The notes: generated by a model not told the origin, from the letters alone. 64,000 nt of DNA from Wolbachia pipientis (GCF_030373985.1 NZ_JAUCRB010000005.1:32177-96176); one strand, 5' to 3'. Shown: positions 32,088 through 42,349, counted from the stretch's first letter. Program-made: numbers and translations.

Positions 32088-32702
32088 ATGGTAAAGCTTG
32101 TAAGGTTATTATCTAGCGTAATAGTAGCACTAGCAGCTATTTTCCTTGGTTATTGTTATTTTACTAAAAAAGGTATTTTTGCTCCAGCAGTAATTCACAA
32201 CGCAGAGGTTAAGATAGAAGCAGATTTTGTTCTGACTAACCAAGACAAGCAGATCGTACGCAGTAGTGATTTTAAAGATAAGTATATGATGATTTTCTTC
32301 GGGTTTTCTTCATGTAAAAAGATTTGCCCTATGAATCTTGGAATAATTTCAGAAATACTTGCAATGTTAGATGAGAAAACTAATGACAAACTACAAACAT
32401 TTTTCATAACAGTCGACCCTGAACGCGACAGTACAGAAAAACTTAAAGAATTTCAGCAGCAATTTGACCATAGAATACAAATGTTAACTGGTGAAAGAGA
32501 AAAAATAGATGAGGTAATTGCAAATTATAAAGTATACGCCAGCAAAGTTGGTGGAGAAGAGGAAATCAACCATTCTTCAATAATATATCTTATTGGCCCT
32601 GGAGGAAAATATGTTGCACACTTTGTAGCAGATTTAAATTCAGATAAAAGCCAATCTGATAAAATTGCAGCCGAAGTCAAGAAATATGTAAATGGGCTAT
32701 AG
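32088..32702 (+). CDS. SCO1/SenC family copper protein
   Basis: The 204-residue protein has one N-terminal membrane anchor (about 7-25) and a thioredoxin-like domain with the copper-binding CKKIC in FFGFSSCKKICPMNLG, and the conserved His in INHSSIIYLIGPGG. The family helps insert copper into the CuA site of cytochrome c oxidase. It is anchored in the inner membrane facing the periplasm. No oxidase genes are in the window. Confidence 0.93.
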   Translation: MVKLVRLLSSVIVALAAIFLGYCYFTKKGIFAPAVIHNAEVKIEADFVLTNQDKQIVRSSDFKDKYMMIFFGFSSCKKICPMNLGIISEILAMLDEKTNDKLQTFFITVDPERDSTEKLKEFQQQFDHRIQMLTGEREKIDEVIANYKVYASKVGGEEEINHSSIIYLIGPGGKYVAHFVADLNSDKSQSDKIAAEVKKYVNGL

Positions 32703-32766
32703 GCTTTTCTGTCCTGGGTTGTACATTAAGATCAAGCTAATTAGTTAAAGACTACAAATGAAAACT

Positions 32767-34020
32767 TTATTCACCAACATAGAGTTGTCTTGGCCTACAA
32801 ATTTTAGCTTCTTTATCATTCATCATTTCGTACCACTGAGTAACCCAACCAGTGGTCCTTGCAAGTGCAAAAATAGGTGTAAACATATTTGAAGGAATAT
32901 CAATAGCGTTCATTATTATACCTGAGTAAAAATCAACATTAGGGTATAATTTACGCATAACAAAATACTCATCCTTCAAAGCTACCTCTTCAAGTCCTTT
33001 TGCGATCTTGAGTAGTTTATTATCTTGTTCTAGTTTATCTAAAACCTCATTACAAGCTCCTTTCAGTATACGCGCACGTGGATCGTAATTTTTATAAATA
33101 CGATGGCCAAACCCCATCAATTTAAATGGATCTTTATCATCCTTAGCTTTCTCAATGAATTTACCTATATCTCCACTTTGCTCTATCTCTCTTAACATGT
33201 TTATAACTGCTTCATTAGCTCCACCATGCGCTGGCCCCCAAAGTGTAGCAATCCCTGCAGAGAGGCTTGCAAACAAATTAGAACCAGCCGATCCCACTAA
33301 TCTGATAGCTGCCGTAGAAGCATTTTGTTCATGATCAGCATGGAGAATGAATATTTTATCCAAAGCTTTCACAAAAAGAGAGCTTTTATCGTTATTAAAA
33401 GCATCACCAAACATCATTCTTAAGAAATTTTCACTATAGCTCAATTCATTTTGAGCATTTATAAATTCCTGATTTTTGATATGCCTATATATCATTGCAA
33501 CAATTGCAGGAACTTGCGCTATTGCAGAAATTCCGCAATCTAGGTTCTCACTATTGACAGTGTTACCATATCTCTCATGGTAAAATGCCGACAAACTTGC
33601 AAAACATGCAATCAAAATTGACATAGGGTGAGCAGTTTTTGGAAATGCCTTAATTACGTTTATAACCTGCTCTGATACTTTGGATAATTCTCCTATTTTT
33701 AAAAGAAACTTTTTGTGTTGCTCTAAATTAGGCAACGCACCATAGAGTAATAGATAAATTATAGCAGTAAAATTATTATTTTCTGCCAAATCAGCTATAT
33801 CATGCCCCCTATATTTAAGAACTCCCTCATCGCCATCAATAAATGTAATTGAAGAAGAACATGAAGCTGTGGAAACAAACCCTGGATCATAAGTGAATAA
33901 TCCAGTTGTCCTATACAAATCCTTAATATTTAACACATTAGGACCTATTGTTCCACTTAATATAGGTAGCTCAATTTTTAATCCATTGTTTAGTTCCAAT
34001 AACGCTTTTTTATCCATCAC
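32767..34020 (-). CDS. gltA: Citrate synthase
   Basis: The enzyme condenses oxaloacetate and acetyl-CoA at the start of the TCA cycle. The 417-residue type II protein shows FIDGDEGVLKYRGHDIADLAE, the catalytic histidines in ILHADHEQNAST and GFGHRIYKNYDPRARI, and the Asp region NVDFYSGIIMNAIDIP. Length is normal. rpsT lies 76 bases upstream on the same strand. Confidence 0.97.
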   Translation of the reverse strand: MMDKKALLELNNGLKIELPILSGTIGPNVLNIKDLYRTTGLFTYDPGFVSTASCSSSITFIDGDEGVLKYRGHDIADLAENNNFTAIIYLLLYGALPNLEQHKKFLLKIGELSKVSEQVINVIKAFPKTAHPMSILIACFASLSAFYHERYGNTVNSENLDCGISAIAQVPAIVAMIYRHIKNQEFINAQNELSYSENFLRMMFGDAFNNDKSSLFVKALDKIFILHADHEQNASTAAIRLVGSAGSNLFASLSAGIATLWGPAHGGANEAVINMLREIEQSGDIGKFIEKAKDDKDPFKLMGFGHRIYKNYDPRARILKGACNEVLDKLEQDNKLLKIAKGLEEVALKDEYFVMRKLYPNVDFYSGIIMNAIDIPSNMFTPIFALARTTGWVTQWYEMMNDKEAKICRPRQLYVGE

Positions 34021-34096
34021 TTAAGCTACTAAAACTCTATACAAAGCACACAACTTAAGAGTATATCTTAACCTGGTTAACTTTAAATTAACCACA

Positions 34097-34366
34097 CTAA
34101 GCGATCATCAATGCTTTTACTTTTGCATTTAAGCGACTTATTTTACGCGCTGCAGCGTTTTTGTGAATAACACCTTTATTCACACACTTGTGTAAATTAG
34201 ATTCAGCATTTCGAAATGCTAGAATGACGTTTTCTTTGTCACCAGACTTAATTATATCAACCAATTTCCTAATAGCAGTGCTGGTTTTGCTTTTGCGCAT
34301 TTTACTTACTAAAGTGCGCTTTGCTATTACCTTTATCATTTTTTTAGCACTCTTATGATTTGCCAT
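34097..34366 (-). CDS. rpsT: Ribosomal protein S20
   Basis: The 89-residue basic helical protein begins MANHKSAKKMIKVIAKRTL and ends with HKNAAARKISRLNAKVKAL, the standard S20 pattern. It binds 16S rRNA early in small-subunit assembly. Confidence 0.95.
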   Translation of the reverse strand: MANHKSAKKMIKVIAKRTLVSKMRKSKTSTAIRKLVDIIKSGDKENVILAFRNAESNLHKCVNKGVIHKNAAARKISRLNAKVKALMIA

Positions 34367-34416
34367 ATATTAATACCTAAAACACTGTACTCTCTTCTCA
34401 TTATAAGAATTTTCCA

Positions 34417-35142
34417 CTAACCTGCAATACTAGTTTTTTCTGCAATCAACTTGTTACTTTTCTCTTCTATAGCTTTTCCTAAATTTTCCAAAAATTTGTC
34501 CTTGCTTAACCCAGGATATATTGGCGGTAATATCTCTATTATTGCCTTTCCTGGATTTTTTCTTATGGAAAGTATGCTCTTTGGCCAAAATAAACCGGTA
34601 TTTAAAGCAACTGGTAATACAGGAACAGACAACACGCCATATAAAGCAGCAACACCTGGCCGATATTTTGCTTCTTGCTTTGCAGCTGTTCTGGTGCCTT
34701 CAGGAAATATTATTATGCTTCTATTTTCCTTTATATGCATCTTAGCTAACTTAATAATATAGCGTATAGAACTGATACCATCTAAACGGTTAATAAAAAT
34801 CATCCTGAGCGCCATTAGATACAAGCCAATAAACGGAATCCACTTCAGTTCACGTTTTAAAATAAAAACTGCGTTTCTAAATAAAAGTATAAAAATAAAT
34901 GTTTCCAATGGAGATTGGTGCTTAGAGGCAATTACAAATGGCTGCTTTGGAATGTTTTCTACCCCTCTAATTTCATATTCAATTCTACATAATAAACGAA
35001 GTATGAGCAATACAACCTTCACTGAGTAGACAAGAAAAATATTTACTATACGTGCAGGAAAGAAAATTATAGGAAGAGTAATTAAAGTATAGAGCACTTC
35101 CCATAATATAAGAAAGAAGTTAAACAATAAACTTGAAATCAC
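34417..35142 (-). CDS. plsC: 1-acyl-sn-glycerol-3-phosphate acyltransferase
   Basis: PlsC makes phosphatidic acid in the inner membrane. The 241-residue protein has an N-terminal hydrophobic stretch (about 5-50), the catalytic block SKHQSPLETF (H-x4-E, where most relatives have H-x4-D), IFINRLDG, and IIFPEGTRT. The Glu in place of Asp is a conservative change at the charge-relay position. It lies 55 bases after xerD on the same strand. Confidence 0.92.
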   Translation of the reverse strand: MISSLLFNFFLILWEVLYTLITLPIIFFPARIVNIFLVYSVKVVLLILRLLCRIEYEIRGVENIPKQPFVIASKHQSPLETFIFILLFRNAVFILKRELKWIPFIGLYLMALRMIFINRLDGISSIRYIIKLAKMHIKENRSIIIFPEGTRTAAKQEAKYRPGVAALYGVLSVPVLPVALNTGLFWPKSILSIRKNPGKAIIEILPPIYPGLSKDKFLENLGKAIEEKSNKLIAEKTSIAG

Positions 35143-35197
35143 AAACTCAGATAAATTTACTTAAGTTTAACTCTACTACAAATTAAAAACAATAAGT

Positions 35198-36184
35198 TTA
35201 ACCACTGATTACCTGAGTGATAGGGTGTGAATCAGCCAATTTGTCCTTCAATTTCTTGTTAGCAATATGGGTATATATTTGTGTTGTAGAAAGGTTAGTA
35301 TGGCCAAGAACTTTCTGTATCAGCACAATACTTGCTCCACTATCCAATAGATGAGTAGCAAAAGAATGTCTAATCACATGTGGAGAAATTTTGTTTTCAT
35401 CAATACTGCATTTTCTTGCTAATTCCTTAATTAACTGACCAATTCTCTGCCTTGTAATTGGCTTACTAAGTTTACTACCTGGAAATAACCAACTAGACCC
35501 CTTTCCGTTAGAAATCAGGTTGTCACGCACTGATAAATAATTTCTAAGGCTTTGTAGTGCTTGTTGATTAAAAAGGATTTGCCTTTCCTTACCACTTTTC
35601 CCTTTTATTATTACATAACATTCTTTATCATCACTGTTTACTAAATGTGACACTTCACATAACTTCATACTAATCAGTTCAGAAATACGCATGCCAGAAG
35701 AGTAAAGGATGTCTAAAATAGCACATAGCCTTTTACTGTTTATCTCTTTATTTGACTCGCTTGCTGATTTTCTTACTGTGTCCATTAACAAAAGCATTTC
35801 TTCAACACTTAAATACTTTGGTAAAGAACGAAAAACTTTTGGATTTTTTAATTCATCATCATTAGCTGGAGCCGGGTTGAAATCTATTATTCCATCATTA
35901 AATAGGCACTTATAAAAATTTTTCATAGCAGATATTTTTCTCGATACAGAACTGCTTTTATATTTCTTTTGTGCGTACAGAGACTTCACATAATCTTTAA
36001 TATTAGCTTTGCTTGCACCAACTAAAGTAGTGCCACTTTCTAATAAAAAATCTTCAAGTTGACGTAAATCTGAACGATAACTTTCTAAAGTATTTCGTGT
36101 AGCAGACCTTTCTGATACCAAAGCATCTACGTAATATGTTATATAAAGATTTTCTTTCTTATCTTGTAATTGCTTACTTTTCAT
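35198..36184 (-). CDS. xerD: Tyrosine recombinase XerD
   Basis: XerD works with XerC to resolve chromosome dimers at dif. The 328-residue protein has the N-terminal SAM-like core-binding domain (ATRNTLESYRSDLRQLEDFL) and the catalytic domain with Arg in YSSGMRISELIS, HVIRHSFATHLLD, LGHTNLSTTQIYTH and the nucleophile Tyr. It is closer in pattern to XerD than to the second enzyme at 52.4 kb. Its first codons overlap the end of a previously untracked small ORF. No dif site was recognised. Confidence 0.9.
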   Translation of the reverse strand: MKSKQLQDKKENLYITYYVDALVSERSATRNTLESYRSDLRQLEDFLLESGTTLVGASKANIKDYVKSLYAQKKYKSSSVSRKISAMKNFYKCLFNDGIIDFNPAPANDDELKNPKVFRSLPKYLSVEEMLLLMDTVRKSASESNKEINSKRLCAILDILYSSGMRISELISMKLCEVSHLVNSDDKECYVIIKGKSGKERQILFNQQALQSLRNYLSVRDNLISNGKGSSWLFPGSKLSKPITRQRIGQLIKELARKCSIDENKISPHVIRHSFATHLLDSGASIVLIQKVLGHTNLSTTQIYTHIANKKLKDKLADSHPITQVISG

Positions 36185-36344
36185 TATCGGCTCCTATATT
36201 TACTTCCTTAACTATAATTCGATTGGAAATGTCATTTGTATTCCTTATTAAAAAATACGAGATAAATAAAGCATTTACCAATAGAACAAGTACAATAAAC
36301 CTTCGTCTTAACTTTTTTTTTAGATTTGATCTAACTCTTACCAT
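36174..36344 (-). CDS. Small single-span membrane protein upstream of xerD
   Basis: A 56-residue frame begins at ATG 36344 and ends at TAA 36174, overlapping the xerD start by 11 bases. The product has a very basic N terminus (MVRVRSNLKKKLRRR), one membrane segment (FIVLVLLVNALFISYFLI, about residues 16-33) and a short polar C terminus, giving a clear inside-positive topology. The shape recalls short bitopic division proteins such as FtsL, but no family can be assigned. No ribosome site is seen; a promoter lies very close to the ATG (next entry). Confidence 0.5.
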   Translation of the reverse strand: MVRVRSNLKKKLRRRFIVLVLLVNALFISYFLIRNTNDISNRIIVKEVNIGADNEK

Positions 36345-36350
36345 GGTTAA

Positions 36351-36359
36351 ATTATAACA
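36351..36359 (-). promoter_or_regulatory. Candidate extended -10 promoter, near-leaderless
   Basis: On the minus strand the bases read TGTTATAAT, an extended -10 box, only 6 bases before the ATG of the small ORF. Transcription would begin at or next to the start codon, so the mRNA would be nearly leaderless. No good -35 box is seen, as is usual for extended -10 promoters. Confidence 0.4.
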
Positions 36360-36426
36360 TCAAATCTATAGAAAGCATATTACAAAGTGAATTCTACTAT
36401 AATATACCACTTATTATTTGCATCCA

Positions 36427-36455
36427 CTTATACTTATTATAGTATAAGATTTTTT
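36427..36455 (+). terminator. Terminator-like hairpin, plus-strand orientation
   Basis: CTTATACT (36427-36434) and AGTATAAG (36441-36448) form a perfect 8-base-pair stem with a TATTAT loop, followed by ATTTTTT. The T run is on the plus strand, although the genes on both sides are on the minus strand. It may stop antisense transcription or mark a lost plus-strand gene. Confidence 0.4.
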
Positions 36456-36552
36456 CACAGCACCAGTACAACCAAGCGGTGATCCCTGCATTAGGGCCAC
36501 AGATGTTAGTAAATTCTTAGTATATATAACAAACGCTCTGTAAAAGAAGAAA

Positions 36553-37197
36553 TCACATAATATCTTTTTTTAATAAAGCGCTAACAAAAGGAATGGTAAC
36601 ACTTGATCCCATAGACTTGTCATCTATTTTCTCTACAATTTTATTAATGCTGCAAAAAGAACGTTCTATTCTTGCCAAAATATAATTTACCACTTTCAAA
36701 TCAACTTTTAATTGTTTGTCTGAAAACCGTTTTACTAACATAATTCTTAATAACTCCTCGCTCGCAGGTGGAATTTTTACGCTGGCAGTTGATAATATAC
36801 GAGAACTTAAATCTTTTAATTTAAAATTAAGCCTTTTTGGCAAAGCTGAAGAAGTAATTAGCAATCTCTTGTTATTTTCTTTCATGTAGTTGTAACAATG
36901 CAATAACATTGCTTCATCTTGAATATTTTGTATATCTTCCAAGATAAAAGCGTCGCTATATCTAATCTCACTTATAAAATTGCTCACATTGATAAAATGT
37001 GCATTGTTTATCGATTGCCAAACGTTAGCAAGATGAGTTTTACCAGAGCATTTAGGCCCAAAAAGAATTAGACATTTCCAAGACAAATCACTAATTACTG
37101 AATTGTACATATGCTTATTCTCTTCTAAAACGATGAAATTTTGCCGATTGTAATCAGTTTGATTACTGTTAAATAAATTCAATTGCACATTAAACAC
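36553..37197 (-). CDS. hdaA: HdaA-like DnaA-related replication regulator
   Basis: The 214-residue protein is a short AAA+ relative of DnaA without the DNA-binding domain: ILFGPKCSGKTHLANVW (Walker A), AFILEDIQNIQ (Walker B region), LITSSALPKRLNFKLKDLSSRI. It begins with QLNLF, which fits the clamp-binding peptide expected at the N terminus of Hda proteins. Hda with the sliding clamp stimulates ATP hydrolysis by DnaA to prevent re-initiation. Start is GTG. It sits upstream of a PerM-like gene, an arrangement common in alphaproteobacteria. Confidence 0.87.
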   Translation of the reverse strand: MFNVQLNLFNSNQTDYNRQNFIVLEENKHMYNSVISDLSWKCLILFGPKCSGKTHLANVWQSINNAHFINVSNFISEIRYSDAFILEDIQNIQDEAMLLHCYNYMKENNKRLLITSSALPKRLNFKLKDLSSRILSTASVKIPPASEELLRIMLVKRFSDKQLKVDLKVVNYILARIERSFCSINKIVEKIDDKSMGSSVTIPFVSALLKKDIM

Positions 37198-37308
37198 TTT
37201 GTGCTCCTGACAGTAATTTTTGTGTCAAAATTTGCTTACTCTTTTTTAGTACATTAGGCATTCTGTGGTTCACATTTCATTATCACAAACTGGTTACGCA
37301 AAAACCTG

Positions 37309-38382
37309 CTAGCCATTTTTATAAAACTCACTTTTAAGGTATCTATTAATTGCACATCCTACTGATACAGTAAATATTGCTATTATTGGAACAAAAAGCA
37401 ATACACCAATAAATCCAAAACATGAAGCACACATAGTAATTCCAAGAATAATTACAGCTGGATGTATATGAACTTTTTTTCCTATTAATAAAGGAACTAG
37501 TATATTTGCATCCATTAACTGTCCAACACCAAATAATAGTAAAACAGCAATGCTTTCAAGCCACCCACTAAATTGAGTAACAGCACTCAAAAACCCAACA
37601 GTGGTATATAATAATGAGCCTATATAAGGTATAAACGTTAGTGTTCCCGATAAAATTCCAATAGCAACAGGATATTTCAACCCAATTATACTAAGGCCTA
37701 CAGAGTAAAAGACCATCATAATAATGCATACATTTGCTTGTCCTTTTAAGTAATTAGATACAATGAAATCCACTTTTGAAAAATAATCTGCAACTTCTTC
37801 TCTATAAGGAACAGGAACTAATTTACTAACTTTTGCTACAATCAGAGGCCAATCACGCAATATATAGAAGAACATTACTGGAGTGATTACTACTAAAGAC
37901 ACTGTATGAACTAAGCTAAAGCTCGAGCTTAATACCTGGATTACAAAATTACTGGCAATACCAAAAGCATTTATGAAATAAGATATATAATCGCCATAAT
38001 TTTCTGCTAGATTTCTAGATGAGTGATCAAACAAACCATCTCCTATTTTTACATTAAGAAACTCTAATACAGATGGAATAATTTTAAGGTTTAACGAAGG
38101 TGCTTTACTTACTATAAAATTCAATATCGAAGTAATTTGAGCGTATACAATAGGTAAAACAAACGTAACAGCAAATACAAAAACCATCAATAAGATAAAT
38201 ATTATAAAAATTACAGAATATAGGCGCGGTATTTTATACTTTTCAAACTTTACTACTAGCGGATTAAACAAATATGCAGCAACAATAGATATTAAGCATG
38301 GAAAAATCATAGGAAGCACTAAAAATAATGCACCAATTATAATAAGCAATATAAGACAAACAGTTACATGACGTTTTTGCAT
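37309..38382 (-). CDS. AI-2E / PerM family membrane protein
   Basis: The 357-residue protein has about eight membrane segments and the family motifs FPCLISIVAAYLFNPLV near the N terminus and IGILSGTLTFIPYIGSLL and GVGQLMDANILVPLLIGKKVHIHPAVIILG in the C-terminal half. Relatives are called AI-2E transporters or PerM permeases; a real autoinducer role is doubtful in this organism. It follows hdaA on the minus strand. Confidence 0.88.
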   Translation of the reverse strand: MQKRHVTVCLILLIIIGALFLVLPMIFPCLISIVAAYLFNPLVVKFEKYKIPRLYSVIFIIFILLMVFVFAVTFVLPIVYAQITSILNFIVSKAPSLNLKIIPSVLEFLNVKIGDGLFDHSSRNLAENYGDYISYFINAFGIASNFVIQVLSSSFSLVHTVSLVVITPVMFFYILRDWPLIVAKVSKLVPVPYREEVADYFSKVDFIVSNYLKGQANVCIIMMVFYSVGLSIIGLKYPVAIGILSGTLTFIPYIGSLLYTTVGFLSAVTQFSGWLESIAVLLLFGVGQLMDANILVPLLIGKKVHIHPAVIILGITMCASCFGFIGVLLFVPIIAIFTVSVGCAINRYLKSEFYKNG

Positions 38383-38596
38383 GCTTTTAGCATAGTCAAT
38401 TTATTGAAATAATACATAATTTATTTTGTCTATGTTAAAGGTATTTTACAATTTGCTACAGATACCAACTACGTTTCACAGAATTATTTTAGAAAATTGA
38501 CAAAAGAAGAAGTCTTTGAAATAAGTAATGCTACAACTACTGTATAGCTTATTTACACTACCGCACTTAGCAAACTTAGATCATTTTAGCTACATT

Positions 38597-41056
38597 TTAA
38601 TGCTTTAGCGTTTCCAGGTCAGGAAAATTATCATCTTTATTTTTTATAGGGGAAGATGGTGCACTGTTTCCATTATCGTTTTTAATTGGAATAATAGGTT
38701 GTATCAAAGCAATTTTTATAACTTCATCAATACTCTTGACAAAAACCACGTTAACTTTCTCCTTAATATTTGCCGGGATTTCTTGCATGTCCTTTTCATT
38801 TTCGCTAGGTATAATCACAGTCTTGATTGATCCCCTGAGTGCTGCAAGCAACTTTTCTCTCAAGCCTCCAACAGCTAAAACCCTACCACGCAATGTCACT
38901 TCACCTGTCATAGCAACACTTTTGTTAACTGGTATATTTGTCATAAGAGAAACAATGGACGTACATACTGCACTACCAGCAGAAGGCCCATCCTTTGGTA
39001 CAGCGCCTTCAGGTAAATGCAAATGTATATCATTATTTTGAAATTTTTCAGGTTTTATACCAAAAAATAGACAATTTGATCGAATATAACTATACGCAGC
39101 CTTTATAGATTCTTTCATAACTTCTCCAAGCTTTCCCGTATATTTTATTTCTCCCTTGCCTGGGATCAGAACTGACTCTATCATTAAGATATCACCACCT
39201 GTTTCAGTATAGGCAAGTCCAGTTACTATCCCTACTAAACTCTCGTTTTCTGCAATACCAAAGGTATATTTACGTATCCCTAAATAATCTTGCAAATTGC
39301 CAACCCCTACGGATATCTTCTTATTTTTATCGGTCAATATCCTTTTAACTGCTTTCCTCATGAGCTTTGCAAGCTCCCTTTCCATACTACGAACACCACT
39401 TTCACGTGTGTATAAGCGTATCAATTCATACAGTGCATCGCTAGTTATGCTCCACTCTTTCTGACGTAAACCGTGCTCTTTTCTTAATTTGGGAATTAGA
39501 TGATATTTAGCAATGCTAACTTTTTCATCTTCAGTATAACCAGATAATTGTATAATTTCCATCCTATCACGCAAAGGGTGTGGCAAATTTAAGCTGTTTG
39601 CCGTAGCTACAAACATTACACTTGAAAGATCAAACTCAACTTCTAAGTAATGGTCCGTAAAGTGCTTATTGTGCTCAGTGTCCAAAACCTCAAGTAATGC
39701 AGATGCAGGGTCACCACGCGAGTCAGAACCCATCTTATCTATTTCATCAAGTAAAAAAAGCGGGTTGCACGAATTAGCTTTTTTCATGTGTTGAATGATT
39801 TTGCCAGGCATTGAACCAATATAAGTTTTCCTGTGACCACGTATTTCAGATTCGTCACGCACACCACCAAGAGCTATGCGAACAAAATCTCTCCCTACTG
39901 CTCTTGCCATAGACTTGGCCAAAGAAGTTTTACCAACGCCAGGCGGCCCAACCAAGCAAAGCATAGGACCTTTTATCTCTTTTACTCTCTTTAATACTGC
40001 CAGAAACTCTATTATTCTATCTTTTACTTTCTCTATGCCATAGTGGTTTTCATCTAAGATTTTCTTAGCTGCATTTAAATTAATTTTTACATCTTTGCAT
40101 TTCCCCCATGGTAAATCAAGCAACCAATACAGATAATTAAATATAACCGTAGCTTCAGGAGAAATGGGATTCATTTTCTTGTATCTCTTCAACTCAGTCA
40201 TAGCTTTTTCCCTTGCCTCCTGAGAAAGCTTTGTTTCATTTATCTTTTTTTCAAATTCATTTATTATATTTCCTTCTTCTCCATTCTCAAATTCGCCCAA
40301 TTCTTTCTGTATAGCTTTCAATTGCTCATTAAGATAGTAAGCTTTCTGAGTGCTCTCAACTTGAGATTTAATTGTTTTATATAAACGGTTTTGTGCATTC
40401 AAAATGCTTATTTCTCTCTCAATAAAAGTAAAAGTTTTTCTTAAACGCTCTACTGGACCATAAGTTTCAAGTATGCTTTGTTTATCTGACGCTTTTATAT
40501 TTAAATATGAAACTATCGTGTCTACAAGTTGATCAATTTCTTTGATCTGATCAATGGGATTAACAACAACTTCAGGCTGATTTTTCTTGTTCAGTTTACA
40601 CCAGCTATCAAATGCACTTACAACAGACCGTCTTAAAGCTTCCAGGTCAATATTATCCTTACCTTCCTCACATTCATGATGAATATCTAACTCTATTCTA
40701 GCTTGTAATAAATTATGAGAGTTGATATACTCTATAATTCTTCCTCTGCCTACTCCTTGGATTACAACTTTTACAGCATTATCAGGTAATTTTATTAATG
40801 GTTGTACAATATTTGCTAGTACACCTACTCCATAAAGATCTTGTGGTTCCGGGTTATCAATAGAGCCATCTTGCTGTGTCACAAGAAAAATCTCATTTTG
40901 ACGAATACTATTATTAATTGCATACTCTAGTGCATTAATAGACTTTTCTCTACCTATAAATAAAGGCACCACTATATTTGGAAAAATTACTACATCTCTT
41001 AAAGGTAATACCGGCAATATAGCAAAATTAGAGTCCACAGCATATTCAATGCTCAT
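38597..41056 (-). CDS. lon: ATP-dependent protease Lon
   Basis: The 819-residue protein has an N-terminal LAN substrate domain (LPVLPLRDVVIFPN), a coiled middle part, the AAA+ module (GPPGVGKTS, LFLLDEIDKMG) and the protease domain with the Ser in KDGPSAGSAV and the Lys in VGGLREKLLAA. Lon degrades damaged and regulatory proteins in the cytoplasm. A 50-residue polar C-terminal tail follows. It is the last gene of tig-clpP-clpX-lon. Confidence 0.97.
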   Translation of the reverse strand: MSIEYAVDSNFAILPVLPLRDVVIFPNIVVPLFIGREKSINALEYAINNSIRQNEIFLVTQQDGSIDNPEPQDLYGVGVLANIVQPLIKLPDNAVKVVIQGVGRGRIIEYINSHNLLQARIELDIHHECEEGKDNIDLEALRRSVVSAFDSWCKLNKKNQPEVVVNPIDQIKEIDQLVDTIVSYLNIKASDKQSILETYGPVERLRKTFTFIEREISILNAQNRLYKTIKSQVESTQKAYYLNEQLKAIQKELGEFENGEEGNIINEFEKKINETKLSQEAREKAMTELKRYKKMNPISPEATVIFNYLYWLLDLPWGKCKDVKINLNAAKKILDENHYGIEKVKDRIIEFLAVLKRVKEIKGPMLCLVGPPGVGKTSLAKSMARAVGRDFVRIALGGVRDESEIRGHRKTYIGSMPGKIIQHMKKANSCNPLFLLDEIDKMGSDSRGDPASALLEVLDTEHNKHFTDHYLEVEFDLSSVMFVATANSLNLPHPLRDRMEIIQLSGYTEDEKVSIAKYHLIPKLRKEHGLRQKEWSITSDALYELIRLYTRESGVRSMERELAKLMRKAVKRILTDKNKKISVGVGNLQDYLGIRKYTFGIAENESLVGIVTGLAYTETGGDILMIESVLIPGKGEIKYTGKLGEVMKESIKAAYSYIRSNCLFFGIKPEKFQNNDIHLHLPEGAVPKDGPSAGSAVCTSIVSLMTNIPVNKSVAMTGEVTLRGRVLAVGGLREKLLAALRGSIKTVIIPSENEKDMQEIPANIKEKVNVVFVKSIDEVIKIALIQPIIPIKNDNGNSAPSSPIKNKDDNFPDLETLKH

Positions 41057-41071
41057 AATACATGCCTCAAA

Positions 41072-42349
41072 TTAATCATTAACTGTTATAATACCACCCC
41101 TGTTGTTACAGTTAATTACTGCTTTTCCCAATTCTACCATTTCCTTAGTGATTACTATTGTACTACCTTCAAAACCTCCATTTCCAGTTGTGTACATAAC
41201 ATCAAGCAAAAGTGACTCTAAAATAGCACGTAACATTCTTGCACCCGTTTTGTAACTCATAGCTTTTTCAGCAATAGCTGATATTGCTTCATCTGAAAAC
41301 TCAAGATTTACTTTGTTAAATGCAAGTAATGCTTTGTATTGCTTTATTAGTGCATTTCTTGGCTCTACCAATACATGTACCAAATCTTCATGATCTAACT
41401 CATCTAAAACAGCAGTTATTGGAACCCGCCCTACGAATTCTGGTATTAGCCCGAATTTGATCAAATCTTCAGGCTGCACATCATGTAAAGCATTTTTTTT
41501 TCTTTGCTCTTTAGATTGACTGATATCTGCTCCAAAGCCAACTGATGTTCCTTTCTTTCTCGCTTCAATGATCTTATCTAGACCTTCAAAAGCTCCTCCA
41601 CAAATAAACAGTATATTATTAGTATCGACTTGTATAAATTCTTGTTGTGGGTGTTTCCGCCCCCCCTGCGGCGGAACGTAAGCAACTGTACCTTCCATAA
41701 TCTTAAGCAGAGCCTGCTGGACTCCCTCACCTGAAACGTCACGCGTTATTGAAGTGCTTTCAGATTTTCTTGTGATTTTATCTATTTCATCTATAAACAC
41801 TATACCACGCTGTGCCTTCGCAACATCATAATTTGCAGCCTGCAATAGACGTGACAACACGCTTTCCACATCATCACCTACATAACCCGCTTCAGTCAAA
41901 GTTGTTGCATCAGCCATAGCAAATGGTACATCTGAAACTTTAGCAAGTGTTTTAGCTAACAAAGTTTTACCAGAACCAGTGGGCCCAATGAGCATTACAT
42001 TAGATTTTTCGATTTCAACATCACTTATAGAGTGAAGTTGCGCCATGGATTGACAATGGTTATACATAGCAACAGATAAAACATGCTGTGCATGTTCTTG
42101 ACCCACAACATGCTTGCTAAGAAAGTTTTTTATATCCTCAGGCTTCTTCAGCAATAACTTTACATCAGACATATAATTTGAATTAAAAGCCCCCCCTTTC
42201 TTTTGACTTATTGCTTTATGAGATAACTCTATGCACTCATTACAAATAAATGCCTTCAAACCATCTGAAGAATTAGTAATCAACTTATCTACTTCGTTTT
42301 GCGCCTTATTGCAAAAAGAACAGTAGTGTAAATCGTTATTGTTATCCAT
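41072..42349 (-). CDS. clpX: ClpX unfoldase subunit of ClpXP
   Basis: ClpX unfolds substrates, including tmRNA-tagged proteins, and feeds ClpP. The 425-residue protein has the N-terminal zinc domain (YCSFC...FICNEC), which binds adaptors such as SspB. It also has Walker A GPTGSGKT, pore loop [10 protein letters not shown], Walker [10 protein letters not shown], and [13 protein letters not shown] carrying the ClpP-contact region. Its start codon touches the clpP stop, indicating coupling. Confidence 0.97.
   Translation of the reverse strand: MDNNNDLHYCSFCNKAQNEVDKLITNSSDGLKAFICNECIELSHKAISQKKGGAFNSNYMSDVKLLLKKPEDIKNFLSKHVVGQEHAQHVLSVAMYNHCQSMAQLHSISDVEIEKSNVMLIGPTGSGKTLLAKTLAKVSDVPFAMADATTLTEAGYVGDDVESVLSRLLQAANYDVAKAQRGIVFIDEIDKITRKSESTSITRDVSGEGVQQALLKIMEGTVAYVPPQGGRKHPQQEFIQVDTNNILFICGGAFEGLDKIIEARKKGTSVGFGADISQSKEQRKKNALHDVQPEDLIKFGLIPEFVGRVPITAVLDELDHEDLVHVLVEPRNALIKQYKALLAFNKVNLEFSDEAISAIAEKAMSYKTGARMLRAILESLLLDVMYTTGNGGFEGSTIVITKEMVELGKAVINCNNRGGIITVND

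Noticed and set aside
36136..36357. 73-codon plus-strand ORF across the start of xerD
   Set aside because: It is antisense to xerD and the small membrane ORF, whose minus-strand frame has better topology, overlap and promoter.
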